Source of the DNA: an uncultured Bacteroidota bacterium
Lineage (GTDB): Bacteria > Bacteroidota > Bacteroidia > NS11-12g > UBA9320
Assembly: GCA_937124965.1 (NCBI GenBank)
Contig: CAKZLB010000074.1
Span: forward strand, 1 to 64,000
DNA: 64,000 bases
Reading direction: 5' to 3'
Shown: piece by piece, positions 26,442 through 35,247 of the stretch
Position numbering within the stretch: the first letter of the stretch is position 1
Layout: each line of letters starts with the position of its first letter
The notes under the pieces: generated by a model
Database searches by the model: none
Told to the model about the DNA's origin: nothing
Seen by the model: only the letters and a program-made list of their open reading frames with translations
Translations under genes and position numbers: made by a program

Positions 26442-26789
26442 GTGCTATTAGAAAATCAAAAAACTGAAATTAGGAATAAAATTGAATCAATTGTTGAGCG
26501 CTTGAATCAAGACTTGCTTAATTTAATAGAACTTACCAAGCCAATATCGCCTGAAAATGCTATTGGAAGAATCAGTCGAATGGATGCTATTAACAATAAG
26601 TCGGTGAACGAGGCATCACTTAGAAACACCAAAAATAGGTTAGAGCGCTTAAAGCGCAGTTTAAAAGAAATTGATTCAGAGTCTTTTGGATTATGCAGGC
26701 AATGTGGAACTGAAATAGAGTTCAAGAAATTACTCGTTATGCCTGACAGTTTTCGATGTGTGACTTGTGTAAAATCAAATAGAGTGTGA
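26442..26789 (+). CDS. DksA/TraR-type zinc-finger protein
   Basis: 115 residues from a GTG start. A long helical hairpin (about 1-80, rich in Glu, Asn and Lys) precedes a four-Cys zinc site with pairs CRQC and CVTC about 18 residues apart, the layout of the DksA/TraR family, which binds the RNA polymerase secondary channel. The DxxDxA tip motif of DksA is not evident at the hairpin turn (ENAIGRISRMDAIN), so it may be a family member with a different role. Its stop overlaps the SprT-like start by four bases (GTGA), implying coupling. Confidence 0.8.
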   Translation: MLLENQKTEIRNKIESIVERLNQDLLNLIELTKPISPENAIGRISRMDAINNKSVNEASLRNTKNRLERLKRSLKEIDSESFGLCRQCGTEIEFKKLLVMPDSFRCVTCVKSNRV

Positions 26790-27409
26790 AGAGTTATATC
26801 AAAATGTTAGATGAGTATTTGCCTCCTCAAACTGCCGAGAAAGTTTGGACTCTAATACAACAAGATCAAGTTCAATTTAGAATCTCAAAGCCACGAAAAT
26901 CAAAACTTGGTGATTATCGTCCACCACATGGATCCAAGGGTCATAGAATTTCGGTAAATGCTGACCTTAATCGATTTTCGTTTTTAATAACTGTATTACA
27001 TGAATTTGCGCATTTGTATGCTTGGAAAAAACATCGCAGTACTATAAAACCACATGGGGACGAATGGAAAAAAGAGTTCCAGGAAATATTAAATCCATAT
27101 CTGGATTCAAACGTATTTCCTTCTGAAATCAAAAGGGCACTGGTGTCGTATATTTCGAATCCAGCAGCAAGCAGTTGTGCTGATGAAAATTTAATGAGAG
27201 CCTTATCAACCTATGACCATGTACAAAAAACGTTAGTTGAAGATTTACCCGAAGGAGCTACGTTCGTTCTTTCAAATGGACTGATGTTTACCAAAGGATT
27301 GAAATTGCGAAAACGGTATAAATGTTTGTGTATTACTAATAAACGGTGGTACTACGTTTCAAGCACGGCTGATGTTAAAATTATTATACCCGAAACCTCA
27401 AATACTTAG
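26786..27409 (+). CDS. SprT-like zinc metalloprotein
   Basis: 207 residues from a GTG start coupled to the preceding stop; an ATG six codons later (26804) is a possible alternative. The metalloprotease motif HEFAHLYAW gives His72, Glu73 and His76, and HGDEWK gives the third ligand His90, the SprT/Spartan arrangement. The C-terminal section (YKCLCITNKRWYYVSS) may hold a small zinc ribbon-like remnant but has only two Cys. Eukaryotic relatives cut DNA-protein crosslinks; bacterial roles are poorly known. It has no signal peptide, so it acts in the cytoplasm, unlike the peptidases around it. Confidence 0.82.
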   Translation: MKSYIKMLDEYLPPQTAEKVWTLIQQDQVQFRISKPRKSKLGDYRPPHGSKGHRISVNADLNRFSFLITVLHEFAHLYAWKKHRSTIKPHGDEWKKEFQEILNPYLDSNVFPSEIKRALVSYISNPAASSCADENLMRALSTYDHVQKTLVEDLPEGATFVLSNGLMFTKGLKLRKRYKCLCITNKRWYYVSSTADVKIIIPETSNT

Positions 27410-27455
27410 TTTTGAAATGAATTGTTTACAGTGTTCTTTTGTAAAAAATAGTCTT

Positions 27456-28565
27456 ATGAAATTTTTTAGTCTCGTTTTATTGTTTTGTATCTCTTTTTCG
27501 ATTCAAGCTCAAATATCCGCTCTTCCAGAAGGGTTCAAGATTGTAAACACTTGTGAAGCAACAGAAGTCAAAAGCCAAGATAGAACTGGAACATGCTGGA
27601 GTTTCTCTACAAGTTCATTTTTAGAATCGGAGGTACTAAAAGAACATGGAAGAACTGTCGATATTTCTGAGATGTTTACGGTTAGAAACATTTATCTGGA
27701 AAAAGCGATTCTCTACATAAGATATCATGGAATCAGTAATTTTAGCCAAGGAAGTTTGGCGCACGATGTTTTGTACTCTTACGAGAAATACGGGATGATG
27801 CCAGAGTCGGCTTACAGCGGAAAAAATGGCTCCGAGTATCATGATCATAGTAACTTGGTAAAGGAGTTAAAGGCTTACCTAGACACAATACTTAGTAAAC
27901 CATTTATAGATCCACATTGGAAAGATGGTTTTGTTTCTATATTGGATAAACAACTTGGAGAAGTAAAGGCGGTATTTGAGTATGAAGGTAATATGTATAA
28001 CTCAAAGTCATTCGCCTCCCAAGTTCTACAACTTGACATGGACAACTACATTGGTCTTACATCATTTAATCATCATGAGTATTATGATGATTTTGTAGTT
28101 GAAGTACCAGACAATTTTAGTCAAGGAGAGTATGACAACATACCTCTAGATGAACTCATGGCGGTAATGAATAACGCATTACAAAATGGCTATACGGTTG
28201 AGTGGGACGGTGATGTAAGTGAAATTGGTTTTATGCGTAGAGGCGGTTTTGCTTTTTTAAATAACGATACCAACGCATTGAAAACAGTTCCAGAGGAATT
28301 GCCAATAGAAGAAACCGTGACGCAGTCTTCTCGCCAGGTGATGTTTGACAATCATTCCACCACAGACGATCATTTAATGCACATTACTGGACTTGCAGAA
28401 GGTTTTGGTAAAAGGTTTTATGTGGTTAAAAACTCTTGGGGGAGTAAAGCCGGATTTAACGGTTATTATTTAATGAGCGAAGAGTACATTAAAGCAAAAA
28501 CAGTTTCTATTGTGGTGAACAAGTTGGCTGTCAATAAAAAGATCTTAAAAAAACTAGACGACTAA
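27456..28565 (+). CDS. exported C1 (papain/bleomycin-hydrolase-like) peptidase
   Basis: 369 residues from the ATG at 27456, which gives a signal peptide ending IQAQ (residue 19). A longer frame starting at 27372 overlaps the SprT-like gene by 38 bases and is rejected. Catalytic residues of the papain fold are visible: SQDRTGTCWSFS (Gln41, Cys47), LMHITG (His about 309) and VKNSWGSKAG (Asn about 326). The large insertion between Cys and His fits the bleomycin hydrolase/aminopeptidase C1B group. Processing of peptides outside the cytoplasm is likely. It ends the plus-strand group that diverges from the caspase cluster. Confidence 0.85.
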   Translation: MKFFSLVLLFCISFSIQAQISALPEGFKIVNTCEATEVKSQDRTGTCWSFSTSSFLESEVLKEHGRTVDISEMFTVRNIYLEKAILYIRYHGISNFSQGSLAHDVLYSYEKYGMMPESAYSGKNGSEYHDHSNLVKELKAYLDTILSKPFIDPHWKDGFVSILDKQLGEVKAVFEYEGNMYNSKSFASQVLQLDMDNYIGLTSFNHHEYYDDFVVEVPDNFSQGEYDNIPLDELMAVMNNALQNGYTVEWDGDVSEIGFMRRGGFAFLNNDTNALKTVPEELPIEETVTQSSRQVMFDNHSTTDDHLMHITGLAEGFGKRFYVVKNSWGSKAGFNGYYLMSEEYIKAKTVSIVVNKLAVNKKILKKLDD

Positions 28566-28657
28566 AAAAAAAGACGTTTTTCAATATGAGGTAGATAGTT
28601 AGTTCAACTGTTCTACTTTCCTGCAGCATACTTTCGTTTAACTAAAAACGGAAATAT

Positions 28658-29065
28658 ATGTTTAAGGAATTCAAAAAATTTATAATGACTGGCAACGTCA
28701 TAGACCTTGCTGTAGCGGTTTTACTTGCTGGCGCTGTGGGGTTGGTAGTAAAAGGTTTTGTATCTGATATTATGATGCCTATAGTTGGTCAATTCTCTGG
28801 CGGGTTAAATTTTGAGGACATGAAAATTGTACTTAGTGCAGCCGTTGAGGCTTCAGAAGGTGTAGAAGCAAAGCCAGAAAATGCAATTATGTATGGTCGC
28901 TGGATAAATTCAATTATCAATTTGGTGATTGTGGGGTTCGTTCTATTCATTATTGTTAAAGGATATAACAAAACTAAGAAACCAGTAGAAGAGGCTCCTG
29001 CAGCACCTGCCGGACCGTCAGATAATGACTTATTAACTGAAATAAGAGACTTATTGAAGAAATAG
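28658..29065 (+). CDS. mscL: large-conductance mechanosensitive channel MscL
   Basis: 135 residues. The first helix carries the MscL signature (MFKEFKKFIMTGNVIDLAVAV shortened here, then Gly-rich LAGAVGLVVKGFVSDIMMP). A periplasmic loop with FEDMKIVLS and a second helix (INLVIVGFVLFIIVKGYNK) follow, and an Ala/Pro linker leads to the C-terminal helix DLLTEIRDLLKK. It forms a pentameric pore that opens under membrane tension and releases solutes on osmotic downshock. It has its own upstream region (TACTTTCG, one mismatch from the -7 box, at about 28632) and a terminator, so it is monocistronic. Confidence 0.95.
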   Translation: MFKEFKKFIMTGNVIDLAVAVLLAGAVGLVVKGFVSDIMMPIVGQFSGGLNFEDMKIVLSAAVEASEGVEAKPENAIMYGRWINSIINLVIVGFVLFIIVKGYNKTKKPVEEAPAAPAGPSDNDLLTEIRDLLKK

Positions 29066-29095
29066 ATTAGAACTAGAATTACTATTATGAAAGAA

Positions 29096-29123
29096 GCCCT
29101 GGTCAATATGACTAGGGTTTTTT
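29096..29123 (+). terminator. Rho-independent terminator after mscL
   Basis: Stem CCCTGGTCA / TGACTAGGG (one mismatch) with an ATA loop, followed by TTTTTT. It lies 30 bases after the mscL stop. Confidence 0.8.
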
Positions 29124-29170
29124 GTTGACTTCAGTTAAAACTTACATGTATTATTGCCGTTTATCATTCT

Positions 29171-30358
29171 ATGAAAAATAAGTCAGCACTAGGAGTTATC
29201 TTTTTGACAACATTCTTAGACTTGTTAGGTTTTGGGTTAATCATACCAATTCTACCAGCATTTGCCGAAGAGTTGGGAGCATCAGCAATGGAAATTGGTT
29301 TGATCGCCGCAATTTATGCTTTGATGAATTTCTCATTTTCTCCTTTTTGGGGAAGAATGAGTGATAAACATGGTAGAAGACCGATTATCATGATTAGCGT
29401 ATTAATCACTGCTATGGCCTACTTGATCTTCTCCCAAACTAGTTCAATATTGATACTAGTGATATCGCGTGTTTTTTCTGGAATTGGCTCGGCGAATATT
29501 GGCGCTGCTCAAGCATATGTAAGTGATGTTTCTACTCCTGAAAATCGAGCAAAAAGTATGGGAATAATTGGTGCCGCTTTTGGGCTGGGTTTTGTTTTTG
29601 GCCCACCGATTGGGGGATTTTTAAAGGCTGATTTTGGAATAGAAACCTTAGGTTATGTAGCCGCAGGACTCTCATTTATGAACTTCGTAGTGGCTTATTT
29701 CCTTTTGCCAGAGTCATTGAAGGAAAAAAACAAAGACTCAAAATCAAGTAACATCGTAATTTCAATTATACAGCAGCTCAAACGACCAAACATTTCCATG
29801 TTATTCTATATAAATCTGCTATTTGTTTCTGCCTTTTCTATGATGCAAGTGACTGCAGTATTATTATGGAAGGGGCATAGCTTTTTAAATGAAAAGGAAA
29901 TTGGTTTCGTTTTTATGTTTATTGGTTTAAGTAGTGCGCTGGTTCAGGGGTTGTTGGTTGGCCCCATAGCCAAAAAGTTTGGTGAGAAACAAATGTTAGC
30001 GATTGGGTTAACATTACTAGCTATTGGCTTATTTGCAATGCCATACTTTCAAGGAAAATTATTTATACCTTGGCAGTTTATTGCTATTGGACTGATTGCC
30101 TTGGCGAATGGGTTCATTAACCCAGCATTACTATCTCTGTTAACAAAAATGGATGGATCTAAAGATCTTGGAAAAGTGACTGGATTGTACCAATCGTTTG
30201 GGTCAATCGGTAGAATTGTAGGGCCCGCATTTGGCGGATTAATTTATGGCATTCACTTTCATTTGCCTTATGTCATCGGACCATTGCTACTATTAGTTGG
30301 GTTGTTCCTTTCAAGAAAAGTTGCTGTTGTTAATACAGGGTTAGCCGTGAACGAGTAA
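29171..30358 (+). CDS. MFS transporter, TetA/DHA1-like exporter
   Basis: 395 residues with 12 predicted membrane helices. The loop between helices 2 and 3 reads GRMSDKHGRRPI, the major-facilitator motif A, and helix 1 carries LDLLGFGLIIPILP as in TetA-type drug/proton antiporters. Helix 5 contains a motif-C-like GAAFGLGFVFGPPIGG, typical of antiporters. It should export a small molecule using the proton gradient. The substrate cannot be told. It has its own upstream region after the mscL terminator. Confidence 0.85.
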   Translation: MKNKSALGVIFLTTFLDLLGFGLIIPILPAFAEELGASAMEIGLIAAIYALMNFSFSPFWGRMSDKHGRRPIIMISVLITAMAYLIFSQTSSILILVISRVFSGIGSANIGAAQAYVSDVSTPENRAKSMGIIGAAFGLGFVFGPPIGGFLKADFGIETLGYVAAGLSFMNFVVAYFLLPESLKEKNKDSKSSNIVISIIQQLKRPNISMLFYINLLFVSAFSMMQVTAVLLWKGHSFLNEKEIGFVFMFIGLSSALVQGLLVGPIAKKFGEKQMLAIGLTLLAIGLFAMPYFQGKLFIPWQFIAIGLIALANGFINPALLSLLTKMDGSKDLGKVTGLYQSFGSIGRIVGPAFGGLIYGIHFHLPYVIGPLLLLVGLFLSRKVAVVNTGLAVNE

Positions 30359-30399
30359 TTTTTAGTTATTCTATAATAAACTTAGCTACAGAATCAAGT

Positions 30400-30489
30400 A
30401 TGAAAAACCTAACGCTCATAGGTATATTTCTTTTAATTTCAGAAATCTCCTTTGTAACCAGCACATTTATTGGAAAAGCAACGCTTTGA
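30400..30489 (+). CDS. possible 29-residue hydrophobic peptide
   Basis: A short frame (ATG AAA AAC start) with a signal-peptide-like hydrophobic stretch, ending in TGA at 30489. It lies between the MFS gene and the convergent GGGP synthase gene. It could be a tiny membrane peptide, the remnant of an exported protein cut off after its signal, or chance. Confidence 0.2.
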   Translation: MKNLTLIGIFLLISEISFVTSTFIGKATL

Positions 30490-30509
30490 AAACGTAAAGT
30501 AAATTTTAA

Positions 30510-31232
30510 CTAAAGACCAGACAAGAAGTTAGGATCTTCCTCTAAGCGGTTGCCAATTACAACAACATCAGCACCAGCATTCCATGCTGCATGAATCCCT
30601 TCAACACTTCTTATCCCACCACCAACAATAATCGGGTGTGTTGTGTGTTCCCTTACTGCAGAAATCATTTGAGTTGGAATTGGATTTTTTGCACCACTTC
30701 CCGCATCCATGTAAATCAACTGCTTTCCTAATTGCTCACCGGCCAAAGCCGTCATCGCCGCTAAACCAGGCTTGTCTGCAGGAATCGGTGTTGTGCCAGA
30801 AATGTATGATACCGTAGTTTGTTTACCTCCGTCTATTAATATATAAGCAGTAGAAAGGATTTCTAATTGTGACTGCCTCAACCTTAATGCAGATTCTACA
30901 TGTTTTCCGATGAGTAATTCAGGGTTTCTTCCAGACACTAAGGCAAGTAACAAAATCGCATCTGCGTCCCTAGATATTTGGTCTGGACTTCCCGGAAAAA
31001 TGATACAAGGAAGGTCGCTTTGTTTTTTTATTTCTCTAACAGTGGATTCAATATCTCCACTTGTTAAAACACTTCCCCCTACTAATATTAGATCAATTTT
31101 CTCACGATTTTTAGGCGATAAGAGATTTTGAATGTGAGAAGGCTTTGCTTTATCCGGATCGATGAGAACAGCTAACAGAGACTTATTGTTCTGTTTTGCG
31201 GATTTCAAGAAGTTTGCAATGCTTTGACTCAT
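30510..31232 (-). CDS. geranylgeranylglyceryl/heptaprenylglyceryl phosphate synthase family (PcrB-type)
   Basis: 240 residues forming a single TIM barrel. Family landmarks are LAVLIDPDK at the N-terminus, LILVGGSVLTSG, CIIFPGSPDQIS, YMDAGSGAKNPI and the phosphate-binding GGGIRSVEG, then ADVVVIGNRLE. The enzyme joins a polyprenyl diphosphate to sn-glycerol-1-phosphate, making an ether-linked prenylglyceryl phosphate. I recall members in Bacteroidetes as well as archaea and Firmicutes. Prenyl chain length cannot be judged by eye. It is convergent with the MFS gene and divergent from the ribonucleotide reductase gene. Confidence 0.88.
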   Translation of the reverse strand: MSQSIANFLKSAKQNNKSLLAVLIDPDKAKPSHIQNLLSPKNREKIDLILVGGSVLTSGDIESTVREIKKQSDLPCIIFPGSPDQISRDADAILLLALVSGRNPELLIGKHVESALRLRQSQLEILSTAYILIDGGKQTTVSYISGTTPIPADKPGLAAMTALAGEQLGKQLIYMDAGSGAKNPIPTQMISAVREHTTHPIIVGGGIRSVEGIHAAWNAGADVVVIGNRLEEDPNFLSGL

Positions 31233-31594
31233 CGTGTGTGCAAAGAAAGTAAAATAATTGCCAACTTAGTTGTTTTCAAACCGTTATAGTTTTATGCCAT
31301 TGAACTAAAAAAATATTTATCAAATCCAAGGTGTCAAAAACTAAACATGAGCGGATTTATGCTCATAATATTGGCTGTCAGTTCATTAGGTTTTACCCAT
31401 GGAATATGCACAAAAAGTTAACTAATTGTTATCAACACGAACAAGTCAGAATAAACGTACAAAAAAAATTATCTGTGGAAAAGTGTAAGCTCAAAGTCAC
31501 TAAATGTGAAGCTACTTTTGAGCAAAAACCACTACATATTTTTTCTTGTGGTGAACAAATATATTTCCTTTTAGAAGAATAAAAATCACGCGGT
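31233..31594. promoter_or_regulatory. upstream region of nrdJ with two DnaA-box-like sites
   Basis: 362 bases between divergent genes. Two one-mismatch relatives of the DnaA box face each other: TTATCAACA at 31429-31437 and TGTGGAAAA at 31474-31482. No cobalamin riboswitch core or NrdR box pair was recognised by eye. An 83-codon open frame at 31331-31582 covers it but has atypical composition and is not called as a gene. Confidence 0.3.
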
Positions 31595-34500
31595 ATGAGC
31601 CCAAAGAAAGCAACATCAAAAAACCAAACAGGACTAACTTTCGAAAGATACTTTACAAAAGAAGGTAAGAACGTTACTGACCTATTCGAATATGAAATTC
31701 GAAGTTCAGTAATTCAAAATCCTGGTGGAGATACTGTATTTAGGATGGATAATGTCGAGGTGCCAAAATCTTGGTCCCAAGTGGCTACTGATATTTTAGC
31801 ACAGAAATATTTCAGAAAAGCGGGTGTTCCTCAAGAGGATGGCTCAGATGGATCTGAAAATTCAATTAAGCAAGTTGCTCATAGATTAGCGGATTGTTGG
31901 AAAACATGGGGAGAGAGGTACGATTATTTTGCGTCTGAAAAAGATGCTGAAATATTTTATGATGAATTGGTATACAGTATAACGGCTCAACATGCTGCAC
32001 CAAATTCGCCACAATGGTTCAACACTGGATTACATAATACATATGGAATTACAGGAAAGCCTCAAGGACATTATTATAGTGACCCAGTAACTGGAAAGTT
32101 AAAAAAATCAACTTCAGCATATGAACGCCCTCAACCACATGCGTGTTTTATTTTATCTGTAAAAGATGACTTGGTGAACGATGGTGGTATCATGGACCTT
32201 TGGGTTCGAGAAGCAAGAATTTTTAAATATGGTTCTGGAGTTGGAACAAACTTCTCGTCAATCCGTGGTGCTGGTGAAAAACTAAGTGGTGGAGGAACAT
32301 CAAGTGGTTTAATGTCATTCTTAAAAATAGGTGACCGGGCAGCTGGAGCAATTAAATCAGGTGGAACAACAAGACGAGCAGCCAAAATGGTAACTCTCGA
32401 CTTGGATCACCCAGAAATAATGCAGTTCATTAACTGGAAAAAGGAAGAAGAGAAAAAAGTTGCCGCGTTAATTGATGGTGGTTATTCTTCTCACTATGAA
32501 GGAGAAGCATACCAAACAGTTTCAGGTCAGAACTCAAACAACTCTGTTCGAATTCCGAATAAATTCTTCCAAGCGTTAAAAAACAATGAGAATTGGGATT
32601 TAATTGCAAGAAGTAATGGTGAAGTAATGGATAGCATTCCTGCAGAAAAGATTTGGGATGATATTTCGTTTGCTGCATGGGCTTGTGCCGATCCAGGAGT
32701 ACAATATGATACAACAATAAATGAGTGGCACACTTGTCCTCAAGGTGGACCAATAAATGCATCGAATCCTTGCTCGGAATACATGTTCTTAGATAACACA
32801 GCATGTAACTTAGCATCATTAAACTTAAGACACTTCTTCAATGAAGCAAGTTTAGAGTTTGACGTTGAAGGTATAAAGCACTCTTCGCGATTATGGACAG
32901 TAGTTCTAGAAATTTCGGTATTGATGGCTCAGTTCCCATCAAAAGAAGTTGCTGAATTATCATACGCATATAGAACACTAGGTTTAGGATATGCAAACCT
33001 TGGTTCAGTACTAATGTTAAGTGGTATTCCTTATGATAGCGAAAAAGCAACTGCAGTATGTGGTGCAATTACAGCAATTTTAACAGGTACGGCTTATGCT
33101 ACTTCTGCTGAGATGGCAGAACATTTAGGACCATTTAGAGAATACGAAAAGAATAAAGAAGACATGTTGCGTGTAATGAGAAATCATCGCTATGCAGCAT
33201 ACAACGCATCAGACTACGAAGGTTTAAGTATTAAACCTGTAGGAATTGATCCAAAACATTGCCCAGACTATTTACTTACTTCTGCTTGCGACCAATGGGA
33301 CAAAGCGGTTATGTTAGGTGAAAAGCATGGATATAGAAACGCACAAACAACTGTAATCGCTCCAACAGGTACAATTGGACTTGTTATGGACTGTGATACT
33401 ACAGGTATTGAACCTGATTTTGCTCTAGTGAAGTTTAAAAAATTAAGTGGTGGTGGATATTTCAAAATTGTAAATCAATCTGTACCTGGCGCTTTAAGAA
33501 ATCTTGAGTATTCTGAAAAAGAAATTACTGAAATAGTTAATTATGCTAAAGGACATGGAACGCTAAAAGGTGCTCCATCTATCAATCATAAAACATTAAA
33601 AGAAAAAGGATTCACTACTGAAGATCTTGCTGCTATAGAAAGCGGATTGGTTAGTGCATTTGAGATAAGTTTTGTTTTCAACCATTGGACACTTGGTGCA
33701 GATACAATGAACCGTTTAGGTTTTGATAAGTCGAAGTATGAATCGGCTAATTTCAACTTGTTAAAAGAACTAGGTTTTACAACTAATGAGATTGCAAAAG
33801 CCAACGATTATGTGTGTGGTACTATGACAGTAGAAGGTGCTCCATACTTGAAAGATGAGCACTTGGCGGTATTTGATTGTGCAAACCGATGTGGTAACAT
33901 TGGAGAACGATTTATTCATGCTCATGGCCATATTCGAATGATGGGTGCTGCGCAACCATTTATTTCTGGAGCAATTTCTAAAACTATTAACCTACCAAAT
34001 GAGGCGACTCAAGAAGATATTAAATCATGTTATGAGTTAAGCTGGGAACTAGGTTTAAAAGCAAACGCACTATATAGAGATGGTTGTAAATTATCTCAAC
34101 CTCTAAGTAATAAGTCTGATTCTAAAGAAGAAGAAACTGTTGAAGAAAAAATCGAAGAAGTTTTAGCTGAAAAAGCGGAATTAACTCTTGAAGATATTAC
34201 TCCTGATATGGTTTTAGATGCTGCGCGAAGAATAATTGATGAAAGTAACGATACCATCTTCCAAATGCAGTTGTCTAACATTGTTGAACGTAAAAAATTA
34301 CCAAGTAAGCGAAGTGGATTTACACAAAAAGCGAAGGTTGGTGGACAAACATTGTTTATTCGAACTGGTGAATATAGTGATGGTCGATTAGGTGAAATCT
34401 TTGTTGATATGCACAAAGAGGGAGCAACTTTCCGTTCTCTTATGAATTGCTTTTCTATCGCAGTTTCCATTGGACTTCAGTATGGAGTGCCATTGAGAGA

Positions 34501-34909
34501 ATTCGTAGACAAGTTTACATTTACGAAATTTGAACCAGCAGGATATGTTGAAGGACATGACAACATTAAAAATGCAACGTCAATCATTGACTTTATCTTC
34601 CGATTGTTAGGATTTGAATACCTACACCGAAATGACCTGGTTCAGGTTCCTCCAACAACAAATACTACCCCTGAGAATACAGTACAAAGCATAACTACAA
34701 AGCAAACAACAGTTAATGTTAATACTCCACAGGCACAAACAGTTGTTTCAAGTTCTCCTGAAGCTAAAGCAGCAGGGTCTGCATCGGACATGCATTTACA
34801 ATCAATGCAAAGTGATGCACCAGCCTGTAATGAATGTGGACACCTTACCGTAAGAAGTGGAACATGTTACAAGTGTTTGAATTGTGGAAACTCATTAGGT
34901 TGTAGTTAA
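31595..34909 (+). CDS. nrdJ: adenosylcobalamin-dependent (class II) ribonucleotide reductase
   Basis: 1104 residues. The ten-stranded barrel core has HAAPNSPQWFNTG, the GSGVGTNFSSIRG loop, SGGTTRRAAKM, NPCSEYMFLDNTACNLAS (redox Cys region) and TTVIAPTGTIGLV. About residues 880-1010 form a domain with KVGGQTLFIRTGEYSDGR, as in NrdJ C-terminal TSCPD-type regions. The last 30 residues hold CxxC pairs (CNECG, CYKCLNCG) and end GCS, which deliver electrons to the active site. It reduces ribonucleotides to deoxyribonucleotides using a B12 radical, with or without oxygen. A terminator follows directly. No NrdR gene is nearby. Confidence 0.95.
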   Translation: MSPKKATSKNQTGLTFERYFTKEGKNVTDLFEYEIRSSVIQNPGGDTVFRMDNVEVPKSWSQVATDILAQKYFRKAGVPQEDGSDGSENSIKQVAHRLADCWKTWGERYDYFASEKDAEIFYDELVYSITAQHAAPNSPQWFNTGLHNTYGITGKPQGHYYSDPVTGKLKKSTSAYERPQPHACFILSVKDDLVNDGGIMDLWVREARIFKYGSGVGTNFSSIRGAGEKLSGGGTSSGLMSFLKIGDRAAGAIKSGGTTRRAAKMVTLDLDHPEIMQFINWKKEEEKKVAALIDGGYSSHYEGEAYQTVSGQNSNNSVRIPNKFFQALKNNENWDLIARSNGEVMDSIPAEKIWDDISFAAWACADPGVQYDTTINEWHTCPQGGPINASNPCSEYMFLDNTACNLASLNLRHFFNEASLEFDVEGIKHSSRLWTVVLEISVLMAQFPSKEVAELSYAYRTLGLGYANLGSVLMLSGIPYDSEKATAVCGAITAILTGTAYATSAEMAEHLGPFREYEKNKEDMLRVMRNHRYAAYNASDYEGLSIKPVGIDPKHCPDYLLTSACDQWDKAVMLGEKHGYRNAQTTVIAPTGTIGLVMDCDTTGIEPDFALVKFKKLSGGGYFKIVNQSVPGALRNLEYSEKEITEIVNYAKGHGTLKGAPSINHKTLKEKGFTTEDLAAIESGLVSAFEISFVFNHWTLGADTMNRLGFDKSKYESANFNLLKELGFTTNEIAKANDYVCGTMTVEGAPYLKDEHLAVFDCANRCGNIGERFIHAHGHIRMMGAAQPFISGAISKTINLPNEATQEDIKSCYELSWELGLKANALYRDGCKLSQPLSNKSDSKEEETVEEKIEEVLAEKAELTLEDITPDMVLDAARRIIDESNDTIFQMQLSNIVERKKLPSKRSGFTQKAKVGGQTLFIRTGEYSDGRLGEIFVDMHKEGATFRSLMNCFSIAVSIGLQYGVPLREFVDKFTFTKFEPAGYVEGHDNIKNATSIIDFIFRLLGFEYLHRNDLVQVPPTTNTTPENTVQSITTKQTTVNVNTPQAQTVVSSSPEAKAAGSASDMHLQSMQSDAPACNECGHLTVRSGTCYKCLNCGNSLGCS

Positions 34910-34935
34910 GCATTACACAAAACAAAAAGTTACTT

Positions 34936-34974
34936 AATAGCCAAGAATTTGCGTAAGCTGTTCTTGGCTATTTT
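34936..34974 (+). terminator. Rho-independent terminator after nrdJ
   Basis: Stem AATAGCCAAGAA / TTCTTGGCTATT with a 13-base loop, then a T-rich tail. It lies 26 bases after the nrdJ stop. Confidence 0.85.
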
Positions 34975-35004
34975 CGTTTTAGACTAAATCAAAGTATTCG
35001 TATC

Positions 35005-35247
35005 ATGAGCTGTTCATCGAAGAAAAAGTCATACTATGATCCAGAGAGCGCTGAACGCGCACTAATTGAAGCTAGGATACGGTTTGCTGGTAATAATGCA
35101 ATAAACGTGTACCAATGCTTAGAATGTGGTGAGTGGCACCTTACGTCAAAAGGTGTGATGAATGAGCGGTTATCAGAAATGATACAAACCGGTGAGTTGA
35201 ATGAAGAAATTAAAAAGTATGAATGGCGTGAGAAATATGGTGGTTAG
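35005..35247 (+). CDS. small Cys-containing protein of unknown function
   Basis: 80 residues: a Ser/Lys-rich start, a helix (SAERALIEARIRF), then VYQCLECGEWHLTSKG, in which CxxC is followed by Trp-His and could bind zinc. A second helix ends the protein. I recall short proteins of this pattern in Bacteroidetes but no assigned function. It starts 31 bases after the nrdJ terminator, so it needs its own promoter. A nucleic-acid-binding role is a guess from the zinc-ribbon half-site. Confidence 0.65.
   Translation: MSCSSKKKSYYDPESAERALIEARIRFAGNNAINVYQCLECGEWHLTSKGVMNERLSEMIQTGELNEEIKKYEWREKYGG

Noticed and set aside
31331-31582. 83-codon open frame upstream of nrdJ
   Set aside because: Cys- and His-rich random composition, no start context, and it covers the likely promoter region of nrdJ.
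31233-31594. cobalamin riboswitch before the B12-dependent reductase
   Set aside because: The B12-box and paired core elements were not recognisable by eye; a covariance-model search would settle it.
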